DNA of 64,000 bases from Nothophaeocryptopus gaeumannii (lineage: Eukaryota > Ascomycota > Dothideomycetes > Mycosphaerellales > Mycosphaerellaceae), in NCBI GenBank assembly GCA_031771865.1, contig JASISA010000003.1:62001-126000 (forward strand). The letters are read 5' to 3'. Below the pieces are notes generated by a model. It was not told where the DNA came from. It saw only the letters and a program-made list of their open reading frames with translations, and ran no database searches. Position 1 is the stretch's first letter. Each line of letters begins with the position of its first letter. A program made the translations under genes and the position numbers. This document shows positions 1-11,872 of this stretch, one piece after another.

Positions 1-1740
1 CACTACCTTGTCCTCTTTTGTCCTCAGTTTAGTAGCAGCTTTCTTAGCTGCTTATCTCTCCCTCTCTACCTTTTTATTTAGCCTGTCCTTCTTACGCCTT
101 TTAATAGCAACACGATTCTAAAGTGCTTTAGCCTTTACTTCTTCCCTCTTAAGCTATTTCTAAGCCTCAGCATTCACTTTATCCCTGTCTCTCTGCTCCT
201 AAAGGTCCTTTGCTTACTAAATCTTCTTAGGTAAAAAGAAAGTAGCTGCACAGTTGTCGTTAGCTCGTAAATCTTCGAATAAGCCCTTGCCTCGCTTCCT
301 CTTCTTCTTCTTATAAAATAGGGTAGTCTTAAAGCCCTTATTCTTAGCCTTAAGGATAGCATTCTTAGTAGTAATTGCTAAGACTGTGTTTATAAGCTTC
401 TAGACCTTTTTAGCCTTAGATTTAGTATAAGTCTTAGTAATAACGTCCTTAAGGAGGATCCTAATCTTTCTCTAGTTACTAGTAGATAGTATTAAATTCT
501 ATAACTCGCTTATACTTAGTCTTAAAGCCGTAATAGGCTCCTTTAGCTAAGGAATCTTAGAAAGAATAACGTTAGGGTTAAAGGGGAATAAGCTAGTCTT
601 TGTCTACCCTAAAGTAATATTCTTAATAGTAAATGCTTTAGTCTATACTAGCTAAAAGAGGCGGAGGAAGTCTCGCTTTATAATTAAAGAAAGGCCTTAA
701 TAGTCTCGTAGAAAGTAGTCTAGTTCCTAGCTATAATAGAGTCTAAGAGGTAAGAAGAGTAAGATATCTAGAGGCTATAGTCTATAAGTAGAATAAGGTA
801 GGTAGATAGCAAGCAAGATCCGGTAACTATTATAATATAAAAGGAAGTTTATATTAATATATAACCTATACCTATTAATAAACAATAGTCTCTAAGATCT
901 CCCTATAATAGGCCTTATAAAGCGATTAAATACCTACTCTAACTACGCTAGACTAAGCTTATTATCTATCTATCTATTCTCTAAGGATACTATAAAAGAA
1001 TTGTAAATAGATATATCGAGATCCTATACCTAAGTATCTTGAATATTGCCTATCTTTACCTAATAGATTAGGCCTAGAGGAAGGTACTTATTAGCTATAG
1101 AGATATAGGCTAGGTATGTAACCTATTCACGATTGCTATCTTAAGTAGTACCTAGTAACTTCTAATCCTTAAAAGCCTTCTTTATAAATATCCTCTTTGC
1201 CTTTATAAGGAAGCTAATAAGGAAGCCCTTTTTATCTATATTCTATGTATTTTTAGGCTATATGTTATACTACTCTATCTTTTACTTTACTAAGTTAAAG
1301 TAGCTTAAGAACTCCTTCTAATTATCTACTTTCTTACGTGTAGAGTCTATAGGTTATAGATATCGCGATATAATATATCCTAACTACTTCTTAACAAATC
1401 TAGGTACCTAGCCCTTCCCTAGGGCCTAGGTATTTCTTTGCGATATCGTATACGAAATTAGCTAGCATTAAGGGCGTTAGAGGTAGTCTACGGTTAGTAA
1501 GAGTATTAATATATCGTAAAAGAATGCGCTCCTATTAGGGACTAAGAATGGATTAGTATTCGGCTTTATGCTATATAGAATTAGTATGCCCATTGAAGCG
1601 CTTAGATAGCGTGGATCTCTCTACTTTAAATTACCTTGTAGTAGTAGAAATATTAGGCTTCTCTTACAGTTTCAAATTAGCTATCGCTTGTAAAAGGGCG
1701 TCCATTATGTGTTGAGATAATCAATATTAAAGATAATACA
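1..1740 (-). mobile_element. RIP-degraded Fot1/pogo-type DNA transposon, 3' end off the left edge
   Basis: This AT-rich stretch, full of TA dinucleotides and TAG/TAA triplets, is a decayed pogo-superfamily transposase on the minus strand. If the in-frame TAG and TAA codons are read as former Trp or Gln codons, the translation shows, in order: a CENP-B-like helix-turn-helix part near 1640-1400 (LSPQQERILLRYI), the first DDE acid in a Fot1-like block near 1250-1220 (NIDKKGFLI), the second catalytic region near 760 (LLAIYLPYSTYRL, then PLD), and a Lys/Arg-rich C-terminal coiled part near 320-1 (KRKRGKGLFEDLRAND). The C-terminus is still open at base 1, so the element continues to the left. C-to-T change in a CpA context explains stops at Trp and Gln codons, which is the mark of RIP. 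No functional transposase is possible. The right boundary is set by the change to normal base composition near 1690-1740; I could not define a terminal repeat there. Confidence 0.85.
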
Positions 1741-2669
1741 AAATTCTACAAAGTGTGCATTAGATGCGGCTGTGAATCACGTGGGGCAGACCCTTATACG
1801 AAGAGGCTGGGCTGGGCGGGGATGAGGAAGTGAGGTTGATGAAGAGCCGAGAGTCGAAGAAATGGCCTTCAATCAATAATGCCGTTCCACTTTGATGGAG
1901 GGGAGCATTGCTTTTCGTACACTCCCGCGTTTTCGTCCGCCGTATTTCTACTGCATCGATGGCTTGGCGGCCGAGCCTTGAGCCTTGAGACCTGATCTCC
2001 GAGGCCTCCTTGCTCCTTGCTGCACATCACACTCAGCCTCACGTTAGGATAACCATGGACAGGAACTATTATTACAACCCCCGTTGTCCATTCTCAAAGT
2101 AACGAGTTGGAAACAGAACGTTAGGTACAGATGCATTGGCCGCGAACTTCCGCCTTTGGAATCACTCTTTCTCATACTCGTGTGCCAATATCCCGCTCAC
2201 ACATCACGGGATCCGAACCGGTCGACATACACCTCCGAGATCGATCCCGCCCGTGATCAATCCCGCTATTGACACAAGTCTGACCAAGTCCATCTTCCGC
2301 ACCATCTCCTCAGCGGAAAGCCCGGAAGCTCTAGCCTTGCAAAAGGTGGAAGTCAGAGCCCAATCTCTTCGAGATGACAACGGGGCAAACAGCCTTCGAA
2401 ATGTTTCCATGCAATCCCCACGCTCTTGGCGCTGTGAAAAGAATCCGAGAGATGATGCTGAGCCGCACGACTGTACTGTGAGGCCTGGAGGAAACGACTA
2501 CCATCACGAAGATGACGACTACCACGAAGACGATTGGAAGGAGCTACTAGAAGCGCCGCTTCCGAGAGATGTCAAGCCTATCTTTGGGAGTATGTGGCCT
2601 GAGGCATCTGGAAACTGGAGGAATGATTGGAAAAGCTTTCCTCTGGCTGAGAGTTGAAGAAGCCTTCGT
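1741..2669. other. Intergenic region, no supported gene
   Basis: Base composition returns to normal here. An open frame at 2136-2657 (plus strand) has no ATG until 2409 and resembles no family I know. Nothing else is recognised. Confidence 0.5.
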
Positions 2670-4214
2670 TCAGTCCCATAAGAACTTCACATCCCCAAGC
2701 TCCTCATTCGACATCGGTATAATCCTCGCCTTCAGATCTGGTTCCTTTTCGAACTTCTCATCAAAAGGCCACATCGGCCTCTTGATGCGGCAATGCCCCA
2801 GCCTTGCCAAGTCCTGATCTACACCTCCAGGTGTTAGGGCGAGCATCCATCCTTTGGCCATGTCATACAAGTCCGGCTCAAGATAACCGATTTTCACAAT
2901 GACGATATCCGCTCCGTTCCTTGCATCGAGGCCGAGATTGGTGAAGTCGGATTCCTTATGAAAGGGTTTCCGCAGCTTCGTGATGATTACGAAGACGCTG
3001 CCGACTTGGAGCACGGCTTCTTCACCGGCCCATTTGTCTCCCGATCTGAGGAAGTGAACTTTGCCGGTCATTGTGACTGGTCCTGAGTGGACGTTGTCCA
3101 CTTCAGCACCTGCTGTGACAGTGACTGTTGCTCCTACGTCTGCTTCCTTGGCGATGCGGACAGCTTCGGGGCCAGGAATGCTAGCGTATAGGACTCTTGG
3201 GCCGGTGGCTGTTGCGAAGGCGGGATGCGAGAGGATCTTGGTGAGCGTGTATGTGACATCACCTGCGCCGCCTGCTGTTGGGTTATCGCCTGAATCAGAG
3301 ATGTAGTACGGCCTGCTTTTGGAAGCTAGCGCAGCCTCAAGGCATTCATCGAGAGTTCCAGTCGGTGCCACGAACTCGAACTTTTCCCTCGCGTTCCAAA
3401 ACATTCCCGCCAACCTTTCAGCACCTGAACTCACAGCCTGCCTATCCCATCCCGTAACCATCACAACACCGCAATTCCTCTCCTCATCACCCCATGCATA
3501 ACCCACCCAGATCGCCGCATCCAACACCCCATCCATACTTTCGACCTCCGGAACAGCAGCATACGGCCCCTTCGCGGGCTCCATCCTCGTACTCGTCTGC
3601 TCACCGGGTAATAAAATCGGCAAAGGAATCCACGCTTTAATCGGCCTCACAATCTCTCCTTGATACTCCCTCATATTCAACACATCCACCAAATTGCTCG
3701 CCGCCCTCTCCTTCGTCTCCAAAGTATCCTCATGCGGAGCCATGCGATAACACGTTATCAAGTCGACCTGATGTGCCAACTCCCTCGAAACATTCCCGTG
3801 AAGATCCATCGAGGCTGAGATGAGCACATCCGGTCCGATGATTTTTCGTATCCGACGGAGGAGTTCTGCTTCGATGTCCGTGTAGCCGGAGACGTGCATA
3901 GCCCCATGTATATCAAACCACAATCCATCTAACCTTTTCTCCTTCTTGATAATCTCCCCCAACCGATCCAGGAATTCCCCAGCCAACGTCTCGAAAGCAT
4001 CTGGCGTTATCGGGCCACCTGGTAGTGCGCCGGCAGTAAGTGCACCGTGCCATTGTGCCGCCTCAGCAAGAGAAATTCCGGGATGGAGAAAGTCATATTG
4101 GTCCACAACTTCTTGCCCTCGTTTGATGTCAAAGGCTTCAAGTCTTGTGCGGGAGGGTGTGAAGGTTGAGTTTTCGGAGCCTATGCCTGCGATGACGATG
4201 ATGGGTTTGGTCAT
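2670..4214 (-). CDS. M81-family metallopeptidase, MlrC-like (DUF1485)
   Basis: Uninterrupted 514-residue protein, about the usual length for the family. Family hallmarks are in order: an N-terminal DUF1485-type start (IVIAGIGSENSTFTP), FDIHGAMH near residue 108, SMDLHGN near 134, YRMAPHEDTLETKERA near 155, and ISDSGDNPTAGGAGDVTY near 305, with a C-terminal domain after that. The His/Asp/Glu residues in these blocks are the expected metal ligands. MlrC of sphingomonads opens linearised microcystin, but fungal homologs have no proven substrate, so a role in cleaving an unusual peptide or amide bond is inference. The ATG at 4214 is followed directly by the family start. It stands alone, with about 950 bp to the next gene. 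No signal peptide is seen, so it is probably cytosolic. Confidence 0.87.
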   Translation of the reverse strand: MTKPIIVIAGIGSENSTFTPSRTRLEAFDIKRGQEVVDQYDFLHPGISLAEAAQWHGALTAGALPGGPITPDAFETLAGEFLDRLGEIIKKEKRLDGLWFDIHGAMHVSGYTDIEAELLRRIRKIIGPDVLISASMDLHGNVSRELAHQVDLITCYRMAPHEDTLETKERAASNLVDVLNMREYQGEIVRPIKAWIPLPILLPGEQTSTRMEPAKGPYAAVPEVESMDGVLDAAIWVGYAWGDEERNCGVVMVTGWDRQAVSSGAERLAGMFWNAREKFEFVAPTGTLDECLEAALASKSRPYYISDSGDNPTAGGAGDVTYTLTKILSHPAFATATGPRVLYASIPGPEAVRIAKEADVGATVTVTAGAEVDNVHSGPVTMTGKVHFLRSGDKWAGEEAVLQVGSVFVIITKLRKPFHKESDFTNLGLDARNGADIVIVKIGYLEPDLYDMAKGWMLALTPGGVDQDLARLGHCRIKRPMWPFDEKFEKEPDLKARIIPMSNEELGDVKFLWD

Positions 4215-5159
4215 GATCGTTATCGGTCATATTGGATAGCTGTGAGGTTGGAGGTTCGGGATGGAGGTCATGTGTTGTTGTTGGTGGCGGGCATCGAGAT
4301 AGGTGGCCGATAGGCATGCATGCATTGCATAGGCGTCTTGGCCTGAGGCTTGTGGATCGGCAGTTTTGAAGGCAGGCATTAGGCTAGGTCTAGCAATGGA
4401 TTCTAAATCTATTCCTCATTCCTTGGAATCTTTCGGAAAAGGTGCACTCGACGATTAATATGAAGCATAAATGCTTTTGTTTCATTCGTGCTACTGATGG
4501 GGGAACTGTCCGAATAGACTGATGAAAATGTGGCAGATCCAACACCTTCAACCAGGCACTAGAGAGTAGAAAAGTTCCCAAGCATCCTGCAATGCCCTCG
4601 AGCCTTAGTCTCGTCCACCAGTCACTCCCTGTCTAACACTCAACTTCCACTCATCTCTATTCATAGTCAGCCCATGCTTCCTCTTTTCAGGTAGCAATCA
4701 CCAGCCTTGTTCACATTGCCCCCGGAAGTACTAGCACTCTTGAAACAGTTGACATGATCAGCGTTGCCACCTATTTTCATGCAGTCCTCAAAGTCATCAG
4801 CGCCTCCATCAACGATCTGCATTGCATGCTGATAGAGAACTTAGCCTGTAGCGAGTCGACAGGGCGTTCTCGTTCCAAGACCGGCAAGTGTGGCATGTTG
4901 TGCAAGCTGCTTCTCGCAACACCCCCAAAGGTCTGCTCGCCGTTTCGTATCAGAGCTTTGTGATGGTAGGCTTGTCGCCATAGACCACGATCAGGAATCT
5001 AGGCCGTCGGAAACCCGTTCCAGGGTAGTAGCTGCCGCACGAGATCTCGCCTTTTCGGACTGCACGAATATTTGGCTTTTCGTCAGTGGCCTTGCTTCTC
5101 TGGGAGCCGTCGTACATCATTCTCCATTGCAATCGTCCTCCATTTCTCGACCACCATCA
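4215..5159. other. Intergenic region between MlrC-like and DUF1275 genes
   Basis: About 0.95 kb holding the upstream region of the MlrC-like gene and the downstream region of the DUF1275 gene. Short open frames here lack family similarity. No RNA gene or repeat is recognised. Confidence 0.5.
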
Positions 5160-5996
5160 TCATACCGGCAACTTCCCCCTCTCCTCCTCACTTTTATTAA
5201 ACCCAAACATCCCAATAACAACAATCTTCACAACCCCCGCCAAGAATATCGCGAAAGCCGAACTGACAAATCGATACGCGGGCGCTCCAATAAAACTCCC
5301 AACACACAGCGTGACCAAAAACGTAATTCTTCTATCTCTTGACCGATTTTTTGTCACACCCGCAAAGAAGTTCGTATCCACGAACAAATCGACATACGCC
5401 GCCGTAGCTTGCGTTGTAGGGATCTCGGGCATACCGAGTTGGCGTGACATGGCGACTTGAGCTCCTGAGGAGAAGGCGAGCAGGCCGATGGTGCAGAGGA
5501 TAGGAGCCGTGTTGACGGGGGCTGACTGGCTGTATCGTCCAGTATCGAAGAGATAGCTGAGGAGCGCAGCCGTCATGACGAAGCAGGTTTGAACCAGGTT
5601 GCTGAGCAGGAGCCACCATCTTTGAAACTTGCATTGGACATAGTTCGAGATTTGGCCGGCTGTGAAAACGCCAATGCAGAAGAATCCTAGGCTCACGGCC
5701 AGATGTGACGCTGGGACTTGGAAGTTCGACTCTTGTCGAGTGCCGTAGAGGTTGAAGGCCGTCACAGCGAAGAGGACCGTATTCCCTGTTTGGTTGGAGA
5801 CAAAGCAGTGAAATTTGGGGAAGGTGACCGCGTCAATGATTCCAGTGGCAAGTGCTAGTGCTGTGAGTTCGAGCTCGAGCCAGTGTTGTTCATTGTCGAT
5901 CGGCGTCTTGAGCCATCTCACGAATTTGTTCTCTTCTTCGAATACGCTGCCACGTCGCCGTTCGGTGACCATCTTGGACATGGACATGGTCCTCAT
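5160..5996 (-). CDS. DUF1275 (YoaK-like) integral membrane protein
   Basis: Protein of 278 residues when started at the ATG at 5996; the frame stays open further upstream but only with a TTG. After a short polar, basic N-terminus come hydrophobic segments consistent with about six membrane spans. The family signature is clear near residue 45-75: LALATGIIDAVTF followed by FVSNQTGNTVLF. A later GAQVAMSRQLGMPEIPTTQ segment matches the conserved loop of the family. Function is not established for DUF1275 proteins; a transport or channel role is only guessed from topology. The C-terminus ends in a short charged tail (KSEEERGK). It is a single-exon gene with long intergenic stretches on both sides, so the neighbours give no functional hint. 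Confidence 0.88.
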   Translation of the reverse strand: MRTMSMSKMVTERRRGSVFEEENKFVRWLKTPIDNEQHWLELELTALALATGIIDAVTFPKFHCFVSNQTGNTVLFAVTAFNLYGTRQESNFQVPASHLAVSLGFFCIGVFTAGQISNYVQCKFQRWWLLLSNLVQTCFVMTAALLSYLFDTGRYSQSAPVNTAPILCTIGLLAFSSGAQVAMSRQLGMPEIPTTQATAAYVDLFVDTNFFAGVTKNRSRDRRITFLVTLCVGSFIGAPAYRFVSSAFAIFLAGVVKIVVIGMFGFNKSEEERGKLPV

Positions 5997-7342
5997 TTGA
6001 TGCCGGGTGAAGGCTCGCGTCAGGGGAAACGGCGAGAAAACTCGACGCAATTACAAGGTTCATTAGCCATTGTGCCCTCGGTCCAGCGTATGCCTAGAGT
6101 CTCTGCTATCCGGCTGTTAACGATGACTGGTGTGGTCCAGGAGTGAGAGTTCGTCGACAGCACAGCATGTCGATGGAGCAACCCAAAGGTGAAAGTCGGC
6201 TCGTCAAAAGGCACAGTTTACCGCATGCGTCATTCCAAAACCATTAAGCTCGAAAGTCTCCAAAGTGCAGTTGCCTCTTTTCGCTTAAGCGTCTTGAACA
6301 GATACGGTTCGCGCAGGCCCGGCAGATCAAATCCATCGGATGTTTTGGCAGATCCCTGGTGAGCTGTCAAATCGATGGTTTCGGTAGAGGCTGCCCATTG
6401 GCGCGGGACCGCTTCTACTGTGCACCAAAAGTCTATCTTGAATCAAGCGTGAAGTCATGAATGCAAGTGGAAAGCTTGGAGTGGCGTCGTGAATCGATGG
6501 TCGGGACTTAAATTTCATAGCAGACATCGTCCTTCTCGCAGGAACTCTGCGAATCCAGGCTGTTTTGAAGTTTGACTGGTCTGCAACAAGGATGGCTACA
6601 AAGTTGTAGCTGTCCGGAGGTCAGGTCCGGTCTGGGTCATGATGCGAAGGGACCCACATGCACAGGAGATGATCAGCGGCGTTGATCGGTGATGCGCTGC
6701 AGGGCGGTAATATCGCTGTTCTCTGATATGACAAGAACAAGCCTTGTGTCTTCGCACTCAGTCCGCCTCAGCGAAGACGACGGTGAGGCTCAACTATGAA
6801 TCTCCCAGCTATCTACGTATCTACATCATCTCTTCATATTGAGGATGTCTCTCGTCACAGCTTCCAAAAGCGTGTGCCCTCTCGGTTGATCGTAAAGCCA
6901 TGCTACGGTCGCTCGCTCGCTCTCTCCTCGTAGCTGCTGCGCTCAATCCAGCTCATGATGCATTATTGTTCATCAACCATCCAAGCGTCTACTTTTCCTC
7001 ATCACTCTCCATATATGCATCTGATTCCTCCTTGCTCGATGGAACCCTTCTCCGATTTATCATTGAGTCATGTCGCTGAAAACATAAACTCCTCGCCATG
7101 TTCCCTTTTTCGCGCTGCCGCCTAGTGCGAGCAGATGCTACGCTAATGTAAACAAGCAAAACTCGCTATCTAGATTGGTATCATAAGCAAAACGCCGAGC
7201 AAATAGTTGTAGTAATTTTGGTGGAGCCGCGCTTGGGAGCGAAGGTACGCGACCATTGCCACCACCAGCTGCCCGCTCAATGATAGGCGCGTCAGATCGA
7301 AGTTGCAGTCGTGCAGGTCAACACCATACCAGGCTCCTTGTA
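5997..7342. other. Long intergenic region, nothing recognised
   Basis: About 1.35 kb between the DUF1275 start and the transportin stop codon. It contains only short open frames without family similarity. I see no tRNA, repeat or transposon trace. Confidence 0.5.
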
Positions 7343-10229
7343 CTAGAAAGAGTATCTTTGGCGAAGCGCCTGCTCCTGCACAGGAGGCAGATTGTGCAAA
7401 AAGGAGTCGAAGCCGTCTCCGATCATCTGCTTATACTGCGCCAACACACGCTCGAAGCCTGCGAGCGGGCCATCCTCCTTCATGCCACTGAGGAAGACTC
7501 CTGGTGCGTTGGCCATCTCCATGAAGAAATCGAGAAGGCACTTCTCGAGTGCCTGTGGGTTGTCGAGGACCACGTTGACGAAACCTTTGTAGGCGTGGCC
7601 CTTCTCATCGGTCCAGCTGACCTTCTGCATCGACTGCAGGAAGGGCGCTGCGAAGTTGGCTAGGTGTGGTGCCAGCTGTTGGTGGCAACCAATGCCAAGG
7701 CGTCCGAGAGCAATCGCCGCGTTCTCGTTGAGTGATTCTGGAACCTCGCTGTTGAACATAATGATAGCAAGCTTCGCAAGCAGCAGGTCGACGTATGGTG
7801 TCATGCCCTCCTTCTGCCGCATCGCAACCTCGCCGCAAGACCAGCAAGCGTTGTTAATCACTCGGAATGCAGTCTCTGGATCTTCCTTTACTTCTTCGAG
7901 GTCGAGCTGCTTGATCAAGATCTGCATAATCTCGGGCAGGTACGGCTGCAGCTGTGAGAAAATATAGATCGCGCAATCTCCAAGCAGTGCATACGCGGAT
8001 TGGCGAACGTCGTTGTTGGAGTCTTGCATGCAATAGGCAAGGAGCTGGAACATGTTTGGGTTTGCAGTCTGTGCAAGTCTGTTGCCCTGAGACTCGTCTA
8101 GCGCCTGGATAATGCTACTGAGGAGGTCCAGACTCGTGACAAGGAAGTCTTTGTCGGGTTGGTCCATCTGATATTGTGTTGCGCTGTAGCCGTCCTCAAG
8201 GTTCTGCTGGATGAGCTTGATGCAGCGCATGAAAAGAGGCTCAGCAAAGGGTGCAAACTGCGGGCCAAGTGCTGTGGCGACAAAAGACAAGCACTCGAGC
8301 AGGGGAAACATCTCTCGCGACTGGTCTTGCACATGCTGCCATCGACTAATGAGAGCTGGCATGAGCAAGTTCACGTTCTCTGGCTGGGCAAGTTCGGGTG
8401 AGGCGTGCTCGGCCAGTGTCTGCACGCAGTCGTAGAGGATGTACATGTTCTTGTCTTTGTACTTGTTGAAACATTTGACAAATTGCTGCAGGATGATGTT
8501 GCAGTAAGGCGTGAGTGCGGTGCTGGCCTTCTCTTCTAGAGAAGCAAAGGCGGATGCGGCAGACTCCTGGACCTTCTTGTTGTTGTCCAGCATGCGCTTG
8601 AGAAGGCCCTCCATCATAGGCTCGAAGAACTGCTGCTTTGAGGCATTGTCGTCATGTGCTGCCCACGAGGCAAAACGGCTCAGAGACCAGCAGGTAATCT
8701 GACGGACCACTGGCTGTGGGTCGGTCAAGAGGGAGAGCATGTAAGGTATGAGCTCAGGCAGGTGCTGCTGAATGTCTTCCATGCAGCCAGGGCCAATAGC
8801 TCCTAATGCCAAGACAGCAGCTTCTCGGTTGGGCCAGTCTTTGTGCTTGAGATTCTCGATGAGCCAGGGCAGGACCTCTTGGAAGACTTGTCCGTGGAAG
8901 TGGCTGGCAAGACTATCGAGCGATGCAGCCGAGCACTTGCGCAGGTTCCATTCCTCTTCAGGGTCGATGTCATCGAAGTCTTCGTCTTCAATCTCGCCAT
9001 CGCTCAGGTCATCATCTTCGTATGCATAGCCGTTGGTGGTCGGCTTCGACTGACCGTTGGACTGGGTGGTTGAGCCTCCGGAAGCATCGGCGCGCGAATT
9101 CTTTTCTTTCGCAAAGGTAGGCTTGATATCTTTCGCCTCATCCTCTTCGTCAGCGTCCTCTTCAGCGTCACCCTCGAGGCGCAGTTGATCGTCTTCACTA
9201 TAGATCATGCAGTCGAGCAGGACCGGGACCACTTTAGGCAAATATGGACCAAGGGCTTCTCGCAGCTGAGCATTGCTGCTCGCCTCAAAGAAGAATTCAG
9301 CCGCATCGAGAGCAAGCTCTTCGTTTGAAATTTCCTTCTGTTGCGAGAGAGTGTACTCGACGATGCCCTCGACATGTGGCATCAGGACCTGAGGCAAGGC
9401 ATCTGCCAGCAGGGAGAATGCTCGACAGACAAACCTGCGCACATCGTCGTTGGAGTCTTGTGAGCAGCGAACGTATTCCGGAAGAATCTCGTTGATGTTC
9501 TCCTGGACTGTGAGCGCAATGGGCTCGTTGAGGAAGACGTTGATGGAGGCCAACGCTCGCTGGCGGACCTTGGAATTCTCACTGCGCGTGAACTCGACCA
9601 GCTTAGGAAGTAGGAAAGCAAGAGGGCGGTGACTTTGATATTGCTGGTCGAGAGCTTTGCGGTTGTCTTCGCAGATCTTGAACACGGCACCCATGGCACC
9701 GTCCTGTGCCTCGGGTGATGTCTGGCCGTTTTGATTCGCTACCATTTCGACGAGGTCGGGCAGGACCTGCGGCCATCCAAGTATGCCACCCTGTCGTACG
9801 ACCTCCGTGATCACGTTTCCGATATAGTTGCGGATCTGGGGCGCTCGATCTTGCAGGCCGAGTAGCACATTGGTTTTGAGATATGACTTGCTTTGATCCG
9901 GTATCGGTTTGTAGCTGGCTTTGACGTTGTTCTTCAACATGATGGCAGCAGCGCTGCGGGCGGCATTCCACGCTTCCTGAGTGAGGCTGGTATCTGAACT
10001 TGGGTCGGGAGTTGTACAAAGGTAGACTAAATAGTTGTTGATGTCTGGAGAGGTCTTTGCTTGTCGGAGCATCTAGCCACGGATTAGCACCCACTCAGCT
10101 CACAGACCATGGTATCCATTCACTAACCGACTCGGCATTTTTCTGAGCATTAAGGTCATGGCCGCTGAGCGAATCCCGCAAGCATTGGGCTAGCTGGTGC
10201 AGCGGGCCAGGTTGCGGCTGCCACGCCAT
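7343..10229 (-). CDS. KAP104: Transportin / karyopherin beta-2 (Kap104)
   Basis: Nuclear import receptor for PY-NLS cargo such as hnRNP-type RNA-binding proteins; acts with Ran-GTP at the nuclear pore. Two exons: 10229-10128 encodes 34 residues beginning MAWQPQPGPLHQLAQCLRDS, then a 55-bp intron (GTTAGT...TAG), then 10072-7343. The joined protein is 943 residues, the normal length for the family. It is made of HEAT repeats throughout. A long acidic insertion near residues 330-400 (EEDADEEDE, then DGEIEDEDFDDIDPEEEWNLRK) matches the H8 loop that releases cargo when Ran-GTP binds. The C-terminal HEAT pairs (WTDEKGHAYKGF region) are also typical. The first exon is too short to show as an open frame, but its phase and family start are consistent. 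A separate start at 10072 would lose the first helix. Confidence 0.93.
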
Positions 10230-11872
10230 ATCGAGGGTTCGTCCTTGTGCTACCAGTCGCGATGTAGGGGCTGCGCGGCGAAAGTTGCTGTCGGGTTGTT
10301 CGAGAAGGTGAAAGTCGTGTCCGGTCGCTTGGAGGGAAGGCGGCGGTTAAGAAGTATGGGCGATACGTCTGCTGGAGCTGAAAGGTGTTAGCAGTGGTGT
10401 TGTTGTGTCTCTGTGAGCAACAGTCGGTGTGCGCTGCGCGGTGGAAGCACAAACGGCGGAGTGACTTGACTGACAGATGAGAGTGGTGTGAGGGTCGCTG
10501 CTGGCAAAATGGCTGCCGTCGGTGGTCTACAGTAACATGGCTGCCATAGCTGCGTCCTGTCCTGGATTTTGCGGCGGGGAGGAGCGGCGAAGCTGGTGAT
10601 GACGCTGAGCGGGTCCTTGCAGCCTTTGTGCGCGGCGCCAGAGAATGAAGTACGGCAGATCGTCCGTGTGAGATACTCGCAATATAACGAGACACTCGCA
10701 CTGGAAGAAATCGGTGGTGTAGCGGGCGTAGGAGTCGATGGCTTCCTCAGCAAATTCCTGTCCGGAGAGTAGGAGCACAGTGGGAGGGAAGAAGGGCCCC
10801 AATTTTAGCGGCCGGCTGCTAACCTTATTTTGCGGGACATCACCTCCTTCACTCGCTCTTCACTTGCTTCAACCACAATCACATGTAAGTCGTCGAGTCT
10901 CAATGCTGGTCAAAGCGGCAATGCTACCCAGGTGGCCTTCTCGAGGTTATGCAATGTCGGTCTTCTCTGAGATGCGTCTGGTCAGCCGAGGCTTGCGTTG
11001 ACCGCCGACACAACACGCGGCCCGAGAACCACCTGGTTGTTGCCGCACGGTGTCTGGGGCGCCAGAGGCTGTGTTCAAAGAGGAGATGAGCTTTTGATAC
11101 CTCTATGTATCTGATTCTTTCAGTATTTGCCCTTATACGGTCCTTCAGGCGGACTGCACCACTTCCGTTCGTCCGGTGACGTCGAAAAAAGAGCAACGTG
11201 GACGGTGCTCGTGCATCTTGGGCACGTGCAGCTTGAAGCCATGCGTGACGGTGCCATCGTGCTACTTTGCATTCATGCAGGAACACATTCTGGCCTTACG
11301 GTGTTGCTTGACTGGTATGTATGGATAGGGGAAGAACAAAAATCGAACACGTACATAGAAATATGCTGGAACGGCCGAGGTACACTGCCATACCCTCTTG
11401 GGTTTCACAACCACCCTGTCCGCCACCTCAATCTCAACCGGAGGGAAGCTACAATATGCGCATTTTGCAGACGTGTGACCCTCTCAGCCCTGCACGTACA
11501 ACGTCTTACACAGTAGCAATTTCCAATTGCGGATATACCGCATTCTGCTCGTAAGACAAGTTGGGTGGATCTGGCCCTTGGTTGCCAAATACTCAGTATC
11601 ACCTCCGGACCGCAATTCCGCAAAGATCTTGATTCGACCCTCGGCGTGGCCATTCGGCGGCCATCCGATGTAGACAGCCATCGGATACTACATCACCGGC
11701 ATCGCCGAGGCTGGCCGCAGCTGAGGTCCCAGAGGCGATTGTTCAGCGTCTTCATATGCCGGACTTTTGACGAAGTGGCCTTAAAAGGAGGCGGGTACGC
11801 AATAGAACAGACATTGCCGCTGAGGTGCATGAATGATTGCCTTGCATGTATCATATCCCACCACAAAGGTAC
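10230..11872. other. Intergenic region upstream of transportin and downstream of THI80
   Basis: About 1.6 kb. Several overlapping short frames on both strands have no ATG in a sensible place or no similarity to any family I know. The part next to 10229 probably carries the transportin promoter and 5' leader. No RNA gene recognised. Confidence 0.45.

Noticed and set aside
2136..2657. Possible 173-residue protein
   Set aside because: No ATG until codon 92, no family similarity and no splice support.
10388..11516. Cluster of short frames on both strands
   Set aside because: None has a convincing start, length or similarity; treated as transportin upstream sequence.
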